Assembly: GCF_947172395.1 (NCBI RefSeq)
Contig: NC_069108.1
Location: forward strand, 1,651,501 to 1,715,500
Source of the DNA: Bicyclus anynana
Lineage: Eukaryota > Arthropoda > Insecta > Lepidoptera > Nymphalidae
Length of the DNA stretch: 64,000 nt
Direction: 5' to 3'
Shown here: piece after piece, positions 34,601 to 45,490 of the stretch
How the letters are laid out: each line of letters opens with the position of its first letter
How positions within the stretch are numbered: position 1 is the stretch's first letter
The notes under the pieces: model-generated
Told to the model about the DNA's origin: nothing
What the model saw: only the letters and a program-made list of their open reading frames with translations
The model's database searches: none
Position numbers and translations under genes: made by a program

Positions 34601-37552
34601 ATCCACTGGGCTATCACAGCTTTCAATATATATCAATAACATAAATAATGAATGTTAATACCATCTGACAGTGACATAGTATGTCGTTGTTGTCGCCAGG
34701 CGCTCGCTGTCGCTGCTGGCGGGCGGGCTGTTCCTGCCGGGCTGCGCGGGGCTGCCCGACCCGTGCGAGGCGGCGCACTCGCGCGCGCACACCGCGCTCG
34801 ACCTCGCCGCGCAGGACCACGCCGCCGCCACCGCGCAGACGTGAGTGTGACACACACGCACACGCACGCACACACACGGCGCAGGACCACGCCGCCGCCA
34901 CCGCGCAGACGTGAGTGCGACACACACGCACACACACGGCGCAGGACCACGCCGCCGCCACCGCGCAGACGTGAGTGTGACACACGCACACGCACGCACA
35001 CAGAGAGACATACGCACGCGCACATTGTCAAGAATCAGGAAAGTATTAAGTTTACTAAAAAAAAATATTTTTTTTTTATAAATTTAATACTAAATGCTTA
35101 AAACAGAAAGGTTGACAAAGAATAAACCTTAAAGAAAAAAATTTTCACACCAGTAGAAAAAAACTATTTAAAACCATTTAAAAAAAGTGTCAACTACCAT
35201 ATTGTAATATTTATTAATACAGTAATTGATTATGTTGGTCCCCCATTCGATCACGAACTGTCGGAAACGCAATCTCTGAGCGGCCGGACTTTGTACTCCG
35301 TGCTGCTTGTGCAGGCTGCTGCGCGTGGTGGCGCGCGGCGGGCACCGCTACGTGCTGGGGCTGCAGGCCTTCGAGGGCGGCAAGGACATCAGCACCGAGA
35401 TCACGGTGTGGGACGGCGTGGTGGTGTCGCCGCTCGCGCCCGCCTACCACGACTCGCCCGAGCCCATGGACACCGAGGACAAAGGTGACGCCAAACATTA
35501 CAGTGTATTGGAAATAGATAGGCTACTCTAACTTTTTTCGGAATGACTGTGATAGAAAAAAACAAATATCTTTATTTCTAGGCAGTGCCACACATTACAA
35601 TATTAAATTCGAAATATATAGCTTATAGCTAGAGCAAAAAAAGAAGAACGCCCTGCAATATGTGGCATAACCTAGAAAAAGGCCCTAACTCAGCATTTTG
35701 CTACATACTTCCTATCCAAAAAAAAGTATGCAGCACTGCCACGTACACAGTTCAACATCCTATGTAAACCAATGACCTTTTAATAATGTAAATTATTATT
35801 AATTAGGTACAAAATTAAAACTAAATAGGTAGGTACGTTGATTTTTAAAAAAATACGGAATAATAAAACATCGATGAAAAATAATTTAATAATAACAATA
35901 AAAAAAACCACCTGCATTAAAGTTACGTAAGTAGGTATACTTTTCTTTATTGAAAACTCTTTTTCCTAGCGCCATCTAGTAACTAGCTACGGTATTTTTT
36001 AGTATAGTATCCATTTTTATAATCCAAGTTATAAAAATAATAATGGTTGAGAGATTTTTGATTTTGTAATAGTTGAAGAAACCAATTGAGAAAAACAAAA
36101 AAAAAAAAGGAAAAAAAAAATTCCATTGTTACCCCCGGGCTCGAACTCAGGAATATTAGTCAAAATATTAGAGGCCAAATGACTATGTGGTACTTCGTTG
36201 AAATTAATGTACACTTAGTGTCTTTCTTTAATAATCCCTTTGCTTTAGAAATACAAACACATTCTTCCTATTACGTGGGATTAAAAGGATAAATAATTCT
36301 TTTTTTTTTCGAGATTTTTTTCCGTACTTACACGTATTAAATCTCTAAAAACATTATAATATAATACATACACATCATAAGTAATTGAATTTACTATCCT
36401 GGAATGTTAAAGCTAGGATGTAGATGGCGCTGCTTCATAAAGATTTTACGTTCTTCTAAGTTCGCATGGCAGCACCGTCGTGCCATTATTAACTTTCTTG
36501 ATTTTGACATTTTAATTATTTTATTTTATTTTTATTATTATTGTAAATTTTTGGTAAATTATTTTAGATTGATCTTTTACTTTAAGTTTTTAACCGGACT
36601 CTGCAGTGTTGTGAATGCCTGTAAAAGATGGCTGCAGTAGTTCAAGAATTTTGTAACTCACTCATATATAATGTTTTCTGCTGTCATTGTTGGCATTACA
36701 AATAAATAAATAAATAAATTATAGCCATTGTAGCACGAGTGATTTTTGTGCAATAGACAGCACAATAGCTTCAATTCAAAGTTCATTTATTTCAAGTAGG
36801 CTCAGTTTACAAGCACTTTTGACATGTCAGTTGACTATTTGTAAAGATTCTACCACCGGTTCGGAAGGCAGGTTCTGCTAGGCAACCGGCAAGAAACTCA
36901 ACAGTTGCTCATTGAAAAAAATCATACAACATTATAATTTACAATTTATTTATTTTATTTATTGATATACCAACAACGACAACAAGGAACATTAATTACA
37001 AATTAGTTTGAGCGTCGAATTACACTGAACTGCTCAACCAGCAGGCTACAGTGTGGCAGGGCGCCTCCACTCCGTCAAACGTATCAGACGCCCGCCATAT
37101 TGGTAGCGATTCTATTGGACGAGAGTCACGTGATCAATCTTTCACAGTCTTATTTATTTAAACAGTAAATAATTAAATCCCAATTACATGAAAACCTGAT
37201 TCTAAAATTATCACAATAATTAACGTAGATTTTGCTAACCGATCAAATAATTCACTCGCCGACATGTATATTCGGTAAGTATGAGACTAGGTTACCTATT
37301 TTTCATCCCCCTAAGTAATAGGGGTGGGCCACCTTAAATTTTTCATGTTTTTGATGTGGCATTGAAAAATATATACGACCCTAAATATTATCCTTTGCAC
37401 CGTCAACCCCTATTTTTAATAGCGATAATAGTATTTTTTTTTTACCAAAATAATCCGTATAAATAATTTTTGTCAGCTAATTTATTAAATAAATATTTAT
37501 TTATCTATTTGTTCCAGATGACGACGGTATACAAGATGGCGTCGCGGCCTAG
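28655..37552 (+). CDS. ILF2: Interleukin enhancer-binding factor 2 (NF45), complete nine-exon gene
   Basis: The spliced product is 390 aa, the same length as I recall for vertebrate ILF2, and aligns along its whole length. Exons: 28655-28828, 29734-29862, 30647-30778, 31629-31784, 32751-32843, 33542-33684, 34700-34840, 35315-35484, 37518-37552; all have AG/GT borders and matching phases (0,0,0,0,0,2,2,1). Residues 1-18 are an Arg-Gly-rich tail; the rest is the DZF (NF45/NF90 dimerisation, nucleotidyltransferase-like) domain, recognisable by EEVRQVGSYKKGTM (exon 3), RWFEENA (exon 5), LRLLRDM-like and EPLTPWMIDLL (exon 6), GLFLPG and DPCE (exon 7) and EITVWDGVVV (exon 8). Known role: partner of NF90/ILF3 in a nuclear double-stranded-RNA-binding complex. 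The C-terminal tail is short and acidic. Introns carry LINE, SINE and minisatellite sequence; exons 6 and 7 have duplicated 3' ends. Confidence 0.96.
29156..29658 (+). mobile_element. ~500-bp MITE in ILF2 intron 1
   Basis: AATAGGGATGATGAC to GTCATCATCCCCATT, complete, ending 75 bases before ILF2 exon 2. Confidence 0.87.
30025..30550 (+). mobile_element. RTE-like LINE 3' end in ILF2 intron 2
   Basis: Same element as 24737-25075 but longer; the protein frame is broken by stops. Ends with an ATTT-rich tail 90 bases before exon 3. Confidence 0.82.
30922..31070. repeat. 42-bp minisatellite in ILF2 intron 3
   Basis: GACATCGCGTGAAGCGGCC recurs at 30927, 30969 and 31011, with a truncated unit at 31053. 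Contains GCGG/CGTT motifs, GC-rich relative to the intron. Confidence 0.85.
31190..31610. repeat. Unclassified repeat in ILF2 intron 3
   Basis: GGTCACAAGTCCTGGGACCT and GTTAGGCAGCGTGA sequence recurs in reverse at 33930-34310 and again at 63883-64000. Confidence 0.55.
31850..32132 (-). mobile_element. RTE-like LINE 3' end in ILF2 intron 4
   Basis: Minus-strand frame reads MDQLKWRWAGHMLWDPQEKW and RRWEDELKLTADPFWRRVAL, ending in AAATA repeats. Confidence 0.82.
32880..33085 (+). mobile_element. LINE tail with (AAAT)n end, ILF2 intron 5
   Basis: Identical in outline to 36510-36716: GTAAATTTTTGGTAAATT, CCGGACTCTGCAGTG, GTAAAAGATGGCTGCAGTAG, then AAAT repeats. Probably 3' ends of a non-LTR element. 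Confidence 0.7.
33727..33885 (+). repeat. Second copy of ILF2 exon 6 end with its splice donor
   Basis: This segment repeats exon 6 from GCTGCTGCGCGAC to its GTGAGT donor and the following intron bases (GGCGCTCGCGTGGTACAGG), directly after the genuine exon. It lacks an acceptor and about 15 exon bases (ARHSG region), so it should not be spliced as an independent exon. Confidence 0.9.
33930..34340. repeat. Unclassified repeat with internal duplication, ILF2 intron 6
   Basis: Reverse copy of 31190-31610. Within it a ~100-base unit containing GACAGTATCTACGCTGCC occurs twice (34094 and 34205). Confidence 0.6.
34341..34622 (-). mobile_element. SINE-A in ILF2 intron 6
   Basis: Full-length, reversed; head at right with GGATTCGAACCC and TATCCACTGGGCTATCA. 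Confidence 0.9.
34841..34985 (+). repeat. Two further copies of ILF2 exon 7 end with splice donor
   Basis: After the genuine donor at 34841, units of 70 and 60 bases repeat the last ~31 exon bases (CGCAGGACCACGCC...CAGAC) and GTGAGT donors at 34911 and 34971. They are separated by CA-rich microsatellite sequence. Neither has an acceptor of its own. Confidence 0.9.
35485..36505. other. ILF2 intron 8, first part
   Basis: AT-rich with no recognised repeat; a short segment 36030-36290 has an A-run and a tRNA-like GGGCTCGAACTC but no full tRNA fold that I can see. Confidence 0.45.
36510..36716 (+). mobile_element. LINE tail with (AAAT)n end, ILF2 intron 8
   Basis: Second copy of the 32880-33085 tail. 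Confidence 0.7.
36757..36950 (-). mobile_element. LINE 3' UTR tail
   Basis: Carries CATTTATTTCAAGTAGGCTC and CTACCACCGGTTCGGAAGGC as in the LINE at 25766. Confidence 0.75.
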
Positions 37553-37600
37553 TGATAAGACTACTTGTATGATATTGACTATATTACTTACGGTAAATCC

Positions 37601-37606
37601 AATAAA
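37601..37606 (+). terminator. Polyadenylation signal of ILF2
   Basis: AATAAA lies 48 bases after the ILF2 stop codon, in AT-rich DNA followed by T-rich sequence. It is the first canonical signal after the stop, so the 3' UTR is probably very short. Confidence 0.7.
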
Positions 37607-37721
37607 GAAACTTGGAATTTAATAAGACCAAACTTTGTTTTATTTTGGTATCGGACACAATTTTTACAGATCTAGCAGGTTTTCTAGATTTTCTGGGTCA
37701 TTCTAGGTTCAATTTAAAAAT

Positions 37722-37850
37722 CCTCAAAAGCTCAGTGGTAAAGGGGTCAGACTAATCACCGAGAGGTGGTGGTTCGATTCCTGCTCGTTGGATTATTGTC
37801 GTACCCACTTTTAACACTTGTCTTTTCTATAGTTGGGAGGGAAATTTTAT
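37722..37850 (+). mobile_element. SINE-D copy
   Basis: AAAGCTCAGTGGTAAAGGGG then GGTTCGATTCC and TTGTCGTACCCACTTT; lies beyond the ILF2 poly(A) signal. Confidence 0.7.
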
Positions 37851-37995
37851 TTTAATCGAATATTATTTTTAATCTGAAATTGTTAACAAGGTATTTAATT
37901 ATTACATACGCAATTAGTTTTGAATTTTATGTCGTCTCAAAAATAACCGAATATTTAATTTTATAGTTATTATCGCAATTTTTGGATGCTGTTTC

Positions 37996-38301
37996 TCGTT
38001 ATCAACCCATATTCGGCTCACTGCTGAGCTCGAGTCTCCTCTCAGAATGAGAGGGGTTAGGTTAGTTCCACCACGCTGGCTTAATGCGGATTGGCAGACT
38101 TCACACACGCAGAGAATTGTGAAAATTCTCTGGTATGCAGGTTTCCTCACGATGTTTTCCTTGACCGTTTGAGACACGTGATATTTAATTTCTTAAAATG
38201 CACACAACTGAAAAGTTGGAGATGCATGCCCCAGACTGGATTCGAACCCACACCCTCCGGAATCGGAGGCAGAGGTCATATCCACTGGGCTATCACGGCT
38301 T
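37996..38301 (-). mobile_element. SINE-A copy
   Basis: Full-length, reversed, between the convergent ILF2 and 151-aa gene ends. Confidence 0.9.
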
Positions 38302-38332
38302 TTTTGCCTGATGCTTTGTTTACTAGTAACAA

Positions 38333-38532
38333 TCTATACTAATATTATAAAGCTGAAGAGTTTGTTTGTTTGTTTGATTGAACGCGCTAATCTCAGGAAC
38401 TACTGGTCCGATTTGAAAAATTCTTTCAGTGTTAGATAGCACATTTATCGATGAAGGCTATAGGCTATATATTATCCCCATATTCTTACGGGAACAGGAA
38501 CCACGCGAGTGAAACCGCGCGGCGTCAGCTAG
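38333..38532 (+). mobile_element. Lep1-type Helitron
   Basis: TCTATACTAATATTATAAAG to CTAG with A and T flanks. Confidence 0.88.
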
Positions 38533-38571
38533 TCTGTTTAGAAATGAAAAACTAAGACACAAATATTTTTT

Positions 38572-38577
38572 TTTATT
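38572..38577 (-). terminator. Polyadenylation signal of the 151-aa gene
   Basis: AATAAA on the minus strand, 47 bases beyond the TGA of the four-exon gene. Just past it lies a Lep1 Helitron (38333-38532). Confidence 0.6.
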
Positions 38578-38623
38578 TTGAAATTAAAAAAAAACCAATA
38601 TGATTTATGTAGGCATACAAAAA

Positions 38624-41600
38624 TCATCTTAGTATTACAGTACCGAACGCTACGTTGTTTTTTACGTTCAGTTGCTTGAGTTTTTGATTTTGATATCTCT
38701 TGGACAGTATGTCGTTGCCGGGGTACAGGCCGGAGACTTTCGTGCTCATCGAGAATTTGCTTAACTTTTCTTCTAATCCTGGAAATAAACAGTAATACGA
38801 GTAGTCACATGTCTCAATCGGTGAAGGAACATCGCGAGGAAACCTGCATACCAGAGAATTATCTTCATTCTCTGCGTGTGTGAAGTCTGCCAATCCGCAT
38901 TGGGCCGGCGTTGTGGACTATTGGCCTAACCCCTCTCATTCTGAGAGGAGACTCGAGCTCAGCAGTGAGCCGAATATGGGTTGATGACGACGTGACGAGT
39001 AGTAAAGTTAAAGTCAAAGTCAAAATTCATTTATTTCAAATAGGCTTAGTTTACAAGCTCTTTATCATTTTCAAATGATTATAATGGTGATAATAATCAT
39101 TTGAAAACTTAAAATTAAAGTTACGAGGGTTCCAAACGCGCCTTGATCCGAGAAGTGCCCACAACAAACTCAGCAAACTAAGCCAAGGTTTTTTTTTTAT
39201 CACCATTTTACAAACTTATTTAAAACTAAGCACACAGTCGTATAATACAGTTTTTTTTTAAACACCAAGCTTTTTATCATTTAAATATTCATTGACACTA
39301 TAGTAAGACTTTACTAAAAGTAAAGCCGTGATATAACCTCTGTTATCTCCTAACCTCTAGGGTGTAGGTTCGAATCCGGTCCGGGGCATGCACCTCCAAC
39401 TTTTCAGTTGTGTGCATTTTAAGAAATTAAATATCACGTGTCTCAAACGGTGAAGGAAAACATCGTGAAGAAACCTGCATACCAGAGAATTTTCTTAATT
39501 TTTTTTTTTTAATTCTTTACAAGTTAGCCCTTGACTACAATCTCACCTGATGGTAAGTGATGATGCAATCTAAGATGAAAGCGGGCTAACTTGTTAGGAG
39601 GAGGATGAATATCCACTCGCCTTTCGGTTTCTACACGACTTCGTACCGGAACGCTAAATCGCTTGGCGGTACGTTTTGTCGGTAGGGTGGTAATTAGCCA
39701 CGGCTGAAGCCTCCCACCAGCCAGACCTGGACCAATTAAGAAAATCTCAATCGAACCCAGGACCTCCGTCAAGTAAATCCACCGCGCATACCACTGTGCC
39801 ACGGAGGCCATCAAAAATTCTCTACAGGTGTGAAGTGTCAATCCGCATTGGGCCAGCGTGGTGGACTATATCGCACTATACTAGATTATAGCGTAGTGAT
39901 CTAAGATTGCATCACCACTTACCATCAGGTGAGATTATGGTCGAGGGCTAACTTTTAAAGAATAAAAAAAAAAGTCAGACTCATTCATACTCGAAGTATG
40001 ACGCATGATACCTACCTACTATAACTCGTACTATATAATACTACTAGCTGACGCCGCGCGATTTCACCCGCGTGGTTCCCGTTCCCGTAGGAATACGGGG
40101 ATAAAATATAGCCTATAGCCTTCCTCGATATATGGGCTATCTAACACTGAAAGAATTTTTCAAATCGGACCAGTAGTTCCTGAGATTAGCGCGTTCAATC
40201 AAACAAACAAACTCTTCAGCTTTATAATAATAATAATAATAATAATAATTTATTTGCCAAATTGTGGGTTACAAATAGATCTTACAATAATGGTATGATT
40301 TCCAACACAATTTACCGAGTAAGTCAGCGTGCAAATTTTTAGCAATATTTTACAATAGTACTTATATTATACACATTAATTAAAAATTATTCACAAGAAA
40401 AAATATTTAATTCAAAATTAGATATAAAGAATGAAAATAGCGACTGAGGAAAATATAAAATAAATGTCAAAATGTCAATAAGTCAATTTGCAGTAGTAAT
40501 TATTATCCATAATACATTGAAGAACATATGTAATCTGATTTATCAGTAATTCAGCTAAAATTAAAAAAATCTTTCGTAGAGTAAAAAAAATATAATAGTA
40601 GATACATACCTTGTCTGTGTGTGTGTCTCACAAACTCCGGAGAGAAGCACGAAACGGAGGACATCGTGATCGGCGCGTCGTTTATGCATTTTTTTCTGTT
40701 TTCCGCGTAATTTGATCTCACTCTACCTGTTGGAGACAAGCGAGCGTTAATCTGTACTCATAGGGTGCCTTGGCTCTCAATCAATTGAAGCACCATAGAC
40801 AAAACACTAGGTATATAGAGAAGAGAAGCACCGTGGCATCGAGTCTGTGGCGTAGTTTGGCCAGGAAAGGCCTCGTAACAAAATTAGTTAGAGGCTCAAT
40901 AGACGAGCGGCAAATCCCGAAAATCTATCAAAATCTTTATGAGCTCGAGTCTCCTCTCAGAATGAGAGGGGTTAGGCCAATAGTCCACCACGCTGGCCCA
41001 ATGCGGATTGGCAGACTTCACACACGCAGATAAATAAGAAAATTCTCTGGTGTGCAGTTTCCTCACGATGTTTTCCTTTACCGTTTGAGACACGTGATAT
41101 TTAATTTTTTTTAATGCACGCAACTGAAAAGTTGGAGGTGCATGCCCTGGACCGGATTCGAACCCACACCCTACGGAATCAGAGACAGAGGTCATATCCA
41201 CTAGGATATCACGGCTCTCTATCAAAGGCAGATCTCTTTAGCAGTGTTTTGTTTTTTTTTTCTCCGAGAAGCACCAGATTAAGAGACATTGTGGGCTAAA
41301 TATAACTAATTTTTGCTTTGACACGCAAGGGTCCCCGTAGTCAGGGCTCCCGTATCATTGATTCGGCTGATACGCCGGTAGCTACGCCCCTGTGTGACTG
41401 TTCGCTTCAGCTTAAGAGCGAGCAGCGCGTCGGTACGATATGGATAAGATTCGAAGCGCAAACGAGACGCCGAATTATGACTTTCACGTGAGTGAAAAGC
41501 ACGGAGCGATTGACGCACGACGCAAATTTTATGACGTGAGCGCCAAAACCATTTTTACCTAATTGCAAGTAAATTAAACAACATAACGAAAAACAAAAAG

Positions 41601-42531
41601 GCCATGTTCAAGATATATACCAAATTTTCTATACAAAACAAAAATTTAAGAAAATAAGATTGCTTTTCCTGAGATTGAAAGCAAAATGTGAGCAAAACAT
41701 GTATTTTTGAAAAAAATAAACTATCGAAAAAAGTTTTACAAATTGTGTATTTTGTATAGTCATAACGAAGCTAATACTTTGAAATATCATTTACCCAAAT
41801 ATCAGGCTCCTAACTTTTCCAGAATCTGAGATCCAGAACCATTTGTAACCACCAAATTACATATTGCACTCTCTTAAACGCGCTAGTGCATACCTAATTC
41901 GGACGGCTTCAGTGTGCGCGTGGCCATAGATAATACACTTATACTGGTACAAAACCACCGTCCACATCTCTTTTTGTGTAATTCTTTATGGGTTACTTGG
42001 GATAGGCGGGGAGAGTGACTTGAGTGGAAATGGGGAGTGTTTGTTAACAGTCAAAGGATCCTTTAACCCTACACACATCGTTCACAAGTGCGTAACTCCA
42101 CTCAAGGTCATTTTCTGCCATTCAGGGTTTATTGGAGTTAGACCTGACAAAATTTCATTCAATAATTGTGTTTTGAGACCCCATAAACTTCAATTAAACT
42201 AGCTAATAGTATATAATCATTGTCTACCGTATATATCAATGTGCTGTATCACGTTGAGCATCGCGCACTTCTCGTAAGTGTCCCGCACGCGCTGCACTTC
42301 GGGACTCGGAGTTACAGTCCCGACTTCTAATGTAGCCTTCGCCATCTTGTACATCAACTTTTGTATAAGTTTACTGAAATAAAGGTCATAATTAGCCTAA
42401 TTCATTATTCATAATTATCGACAAATTGCTCCTCCAACTTTTTTTTCTCTCATGGTTGTAAAATGGCCGCCATTTTGTTTTTTGGTTACTTACACTGGGG
42501 CTCTCATACTAATTCGACCACCACTACTCAT
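38624..42531 (-). CDS. Unrecognised conserved-looking 151-aa protein, four exons
   Basis: Four minus-strand exons join in phase: 42494-42531 (starts MSSGGRISMRAP), 42228-42373, 40610-40726 and 38624-38778 (ends GTVILR, TGA). Borders are GT-AG throughout (GTAAGT/TTTCAG, GTAGAC/CAACAG, GTATGT/TTCCAG), intron phases 2,1,1, and an AATAAA lies 47 bases after the stop. The protein is basic, with Lys/Arg-rich helices (KLIQKLMYKMAKATLE; RVRDTYEKC), a middle with SVSCFSPEFVRHTHRQG and a Lys/Asn-rich end. No signal peptide or membrane segment is seen. I do not recognise the family and propose no function. It follows tankyrase on the same strand (2.9 kb downstream) and converges with ILF2. The internal three exons are well supported; exon 1 rests on phase and a good donor. 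Confidence 0.75.
38805..38990 (+). mobile_element. SINE-A, 5'-truncated
   Basis: Starts in the body at CACATGTCTCAATCGGTG and ends GGGTTGATGACGA. In intron 3 of the 151-aa gene. Confidence 0.85.
39008..39290 (-). mobile_element. LINE 3' UTR tail, diverged
   Basis: CATTTATTTCAAATAGGCTT and GAGGGTTCCAAACGCGCCTT, as at 55625-55880 and 57583-57770. Confidence 0.65.
39323..39870 (+). mobile_element. SINE-A split by a SINE-B
   Basis: SINE-A runs 39323-39497 and resumes at 39816 (AAATTCTCTACAGGTGTG); SINE-B on the minus strand fills 39498-39815. Confidence 0.85.
39500..39815 (-). mobile_element. SINE-B inserted in SINE-A
   Basis: Full-length with T-run at left (its A-rich tail) and head ending GTGCCACGGAGGCC at right; it is younger than the SINE-A around it. 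A further SINE-B scrap lies at 39888-39968. Confidence 0.85.
40044..40230 (-). mobile_element. Lep1-type Helitron
   Basis: CTAGCTGACGCCGCGCGATT to CTTCAGCTTTATAATAATAA; its far end has expanded into a TAA microsatellite. Confidence 0.82.
40936..41219 (-). mobile_element. SINE-A in intron 2 of the 151-aa gene
   Basis: Reversed copy, from GAGCTCGAGTCTCCTCTC to GGATATCACGGCTC. Confidence 0.88.
41412..41877. mobile_element. piggyBac-like MITE flanked by TTAA
   Basis: TTAA at both ends, with terminal repeats GAGCGAGCA / TGCACTCTC. No transposase. In intron 2 of the 151-aa gene. Confidence 0.75.
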
Positions 42532-42784
42532 GTAAATGTCTTATCAAGATAAAAAAAGTTGTCATTTGGTAGCTAAACATGTAAACAACAATTACACGGC
42601 CATTATCCGTTTTAATTTGATTTTTTTTAATTTTTTTTCTCTATTTTTTTATTATTTCCTTTTCTTGAATGTATTCTCAGATTGTGCTTTTTTATAAATT
42701 GTTCTAACTATGGAAAATCTGTAATTGGCTGTAACATACAGGAAATATTGTATAATTGTATTCTTGGTAACGCTGTTGATTTTT

Positions 42785-42786
42785 CT

Positions 42787-42823
<37 letters not shown>

Positions 42824-42830
42824 ATTATTT
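42785..42830. repeat. (AAAT)n microsatellite
   Basis: About ten AAAT units between the start of the 151-aa gene and the LINE fragment at 43065. Confidence 0.85.
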
Positions 42831-43064
42831 TTCATGAAACAAAAAATAGAAAAAATTTAAAGAAAAATATAATTAATTTTTTTGTGCATTTTTAAAAATT
42901 AACTTTTTGTGAAAAATCTAGGGCATGAAGATTAAAAAAAATAAAATAAAACCACGAGAGAAAAAAAAATGGGTCGATAAAAAATGTTATATTTTATACC
43001 ATTAAAGGCTCCGACATCGGTAACGGGGCACATTGTTTAGGACTCATCTTTATCTATAGGGACC

Positions 43065-43285
43065 ATTCATCATCATCATCATATCAGCCGATAGACGTCC
43101 ACTGCAGTACATAGGCATTTTGTAGGGACTTCCAAACATCACGGTACTGAGCCGCTTGCATCCAGCGAATGTCTGCGACTCGCTTGATGTCGTCAGTCCA
43201 CCTGGTGGGGGGTCGACCAACACTGCGTTTTCCAGTGCGATTTCCGTGTGGGGACATTTTAGCACATGGGGACACCAACCCAAGG
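43065..43285 (-). mobile_element. RTE-like LINE 3' fragment
   Basis: Minus-strand frame includes GRPPTRWTDDIKRVADIRWM and ends at a CAT repeat. Confidence 0.78.
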
Positions 43286-43289
43286 TGTT

Positions 43290-45420
43290 GTAAAATAAAG
43301 TGAATTAATCACCTATATCGCACTGTGATTTAGAAAATAAACTGCCAAAGATTTTCTGAAAATAATTCTGGTATTTTAAATACAGTTACCGTCAATTTAG
43401 TGACAAAAATGACATCTTGATTGAAAATTAAAGACTTGATGATGTTTCTTTTTTCATCCACATGTGTTAATGTAAACTTGACAATAAGGTTTCACAACTT
43501 TTTAAAAATGGACGAATTGTGTTGATAAACATTTAAATAAATTATTCGATCGCGCGCCTCTCTCGCTCTTACGCCTCATGTATTATGTAGAGAGAAAGAG
43601 AAAGCGAAATTACGCGCAATACGCTTACCGCGCGTGCGCGTATGTGTGTTGTGTATGTGTGTGTAGTGTGGTTGAAAAAGCGGGACATGCGGGACGCATT
43701 CAAACTTTTACGGGACTATTTAACTAATTATTTCAAAGCGGGATTACATGTAGCATTGCGAGACGGTCCCGCAGAATACGGAACGGTTGGCCGCCTTACC
43801 TATGGTACCCACAAATAATGTGACTTTCTAGTTTCAAAAGAATTTTCAAATTAGGTTCAGTAGTTCCGAGTCGCGTCGGGGGGACTTCTTTCATGAAAAG
43901 GACTTTACGCCACTGCTACATAATATGTAATGTTACATACCATTACTCACTGCGCCAGGCGGTCGTCTTTTGAACTTCGTACACAAAAAAAAATTGTTTC
44001 TAGCATAGATTGCTTGATTAGGAAAGATATCAAACATCAGAAAATAAAACTCGTGAATCAATTTTAATTATTTTTAATCAATTATAAATTAACCTAGTTC
44101 CAATAAAACTAGCTTACATAAAAAAAAAAACATTGGCTCCCGAATTTACGGGCTTCGAGGACAAAATACATGTAGCCGGAACAGAAAAATAAAAACCTAA
44201 ATAGGGGGCGCCACTAATACTATATCAATAATAGCATCAAATAAATACTAATGAAAAAAATGAGGCAAAAGAAGGCCTAGAACTTAGAAACGTAAAGCCA
44301 GTTAAAAAAAAAATGGAAGAGGCTCAAAAGGGCTAGAACTCAGAGCCGTAAGTTCTTTTTAAGAAGATATTAGTTCCCATATATTCCGCAACGTGGCGAC
44401 ATTTTTTTTATTTTTCTGGGTCAGGCTACAACAATTAAATTACAGTTTATTTTTATTTTCAATTATATTCATATCCAATTTATTGACAACAATACAAATA
44501 TATAATTTCAATAATTGTTATTTCGCTAAATTCAAAGTCAGAAAAATCTTTTACTATTAAAAAATATTCACAACAAATATAAACAAAATAAAGTATGTAA
44601 TTTACGTATGTATATTGTATATCTAAATTACTTTTCCTGGGACGTTATGTTCCTCATCTTAAAAGTCGCACAATTTTTATAACAAATACATTGCCATCAC
44701 AGATTAAAGAATAATAAATATGCAGATAGAGCGCAAATACAGATTCAAAAACGAATTTTCGAGTCAGTACGACACAAAGCGTTGCATTAGTAATTTTCAA
44801 TATTATTTAAGAAAAATGGCGTCTTATGTTTTGTATATTAAAAATTATTATAAATTATGTATTTTAAAAATTATTCACAAAAACAAAAAAAGTATTTTTT
44901 TTAGGTTACCTATTGAATTATTAGTCTATTATGATAATAATTTACGTAATTGTTGTTAGTGTAATACAACTTATGAAAAAAAAACTTTGTTTATGGTAGA
45001 TTGAAACATTATGCAGCTGTCACGGAGACGCATTTGTTTTTTTTTATGGTTTTCACTGGCTTCACCGCGCGGCTTGTAAAAACTCAATCTGTATCATTCT
45101 CTATTCTGTGGTTGCCATTTGATATCATATGAGATAACAATTACTTCAACGAGGCAATTCACGATTTTGTAACTGTATTCCGTAATAACGGTATTCCGTA
45201 TTTGAAAGTAGGTACGTACGGAACCCTAAAAATTGATAAAATAGAAAATACTTTTACTTCGTAAAGTTTTGACGTTAGACGCATATTTTTGAAAGTTTTT
45301 GACAACTTGCACAAAACTCACTGATGACGTCATTCGCAATTTTCACTTTTGTCAATAATATTTTTTGTTTGTTTTTTTTTTACAATTATTTCATAATACT
45401 GCACATTATAAAGTCTTTAA
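43290..45420. other. No gene seen between tankyrase and the 151-aa gene
   Basis: AT-rich. 43545-43680 has GA- and GT-rich stretches; 44140-44400 has two similar segments with AGGCTCAAAAGGGC-like sequence. The 79-codon frame at 44720-44959 is Asn/Lys/Tyr-rich and looks like chance in AT-rich DNA. Confidence 0.5.
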
Positions 45421-45424
45421 ACAC

Positions 45425-45490
45425 TCATACAGCGCCCGTCGTGGTTTCTTCGCACACTATCTGGTAAGTGATCAGGTATTCTGGATACGC
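45425..45490 (-). CDS. TNKS: Tankyrase last exon (22 codons)
   Basis: After acceptor TTACAG, this tiny exon reads AYPEYLITYQIV, the almost invariant C-terminal tankyrase motif, then nine lineage-specific residues and TGA. It sits 1.1 kb from the preceding exon and is too short to show as an obvious reading frame. Confidence 0.93.
   Translation of the reverse strand, partial: AYPEYLITYQIVCEETTTGAV

Noticed and set aside
34623..35101. Overlapping Cys/Val- or His/Arg-rich frames on both strands
   Set aside because: Shadows of ILF2 exon 7 and of the CA-rich repeat after it.
44720..44959. 79-codon plus-strand frame
   Set aside because: AT-driven composition, no splice or poly(A) support, no known motif.
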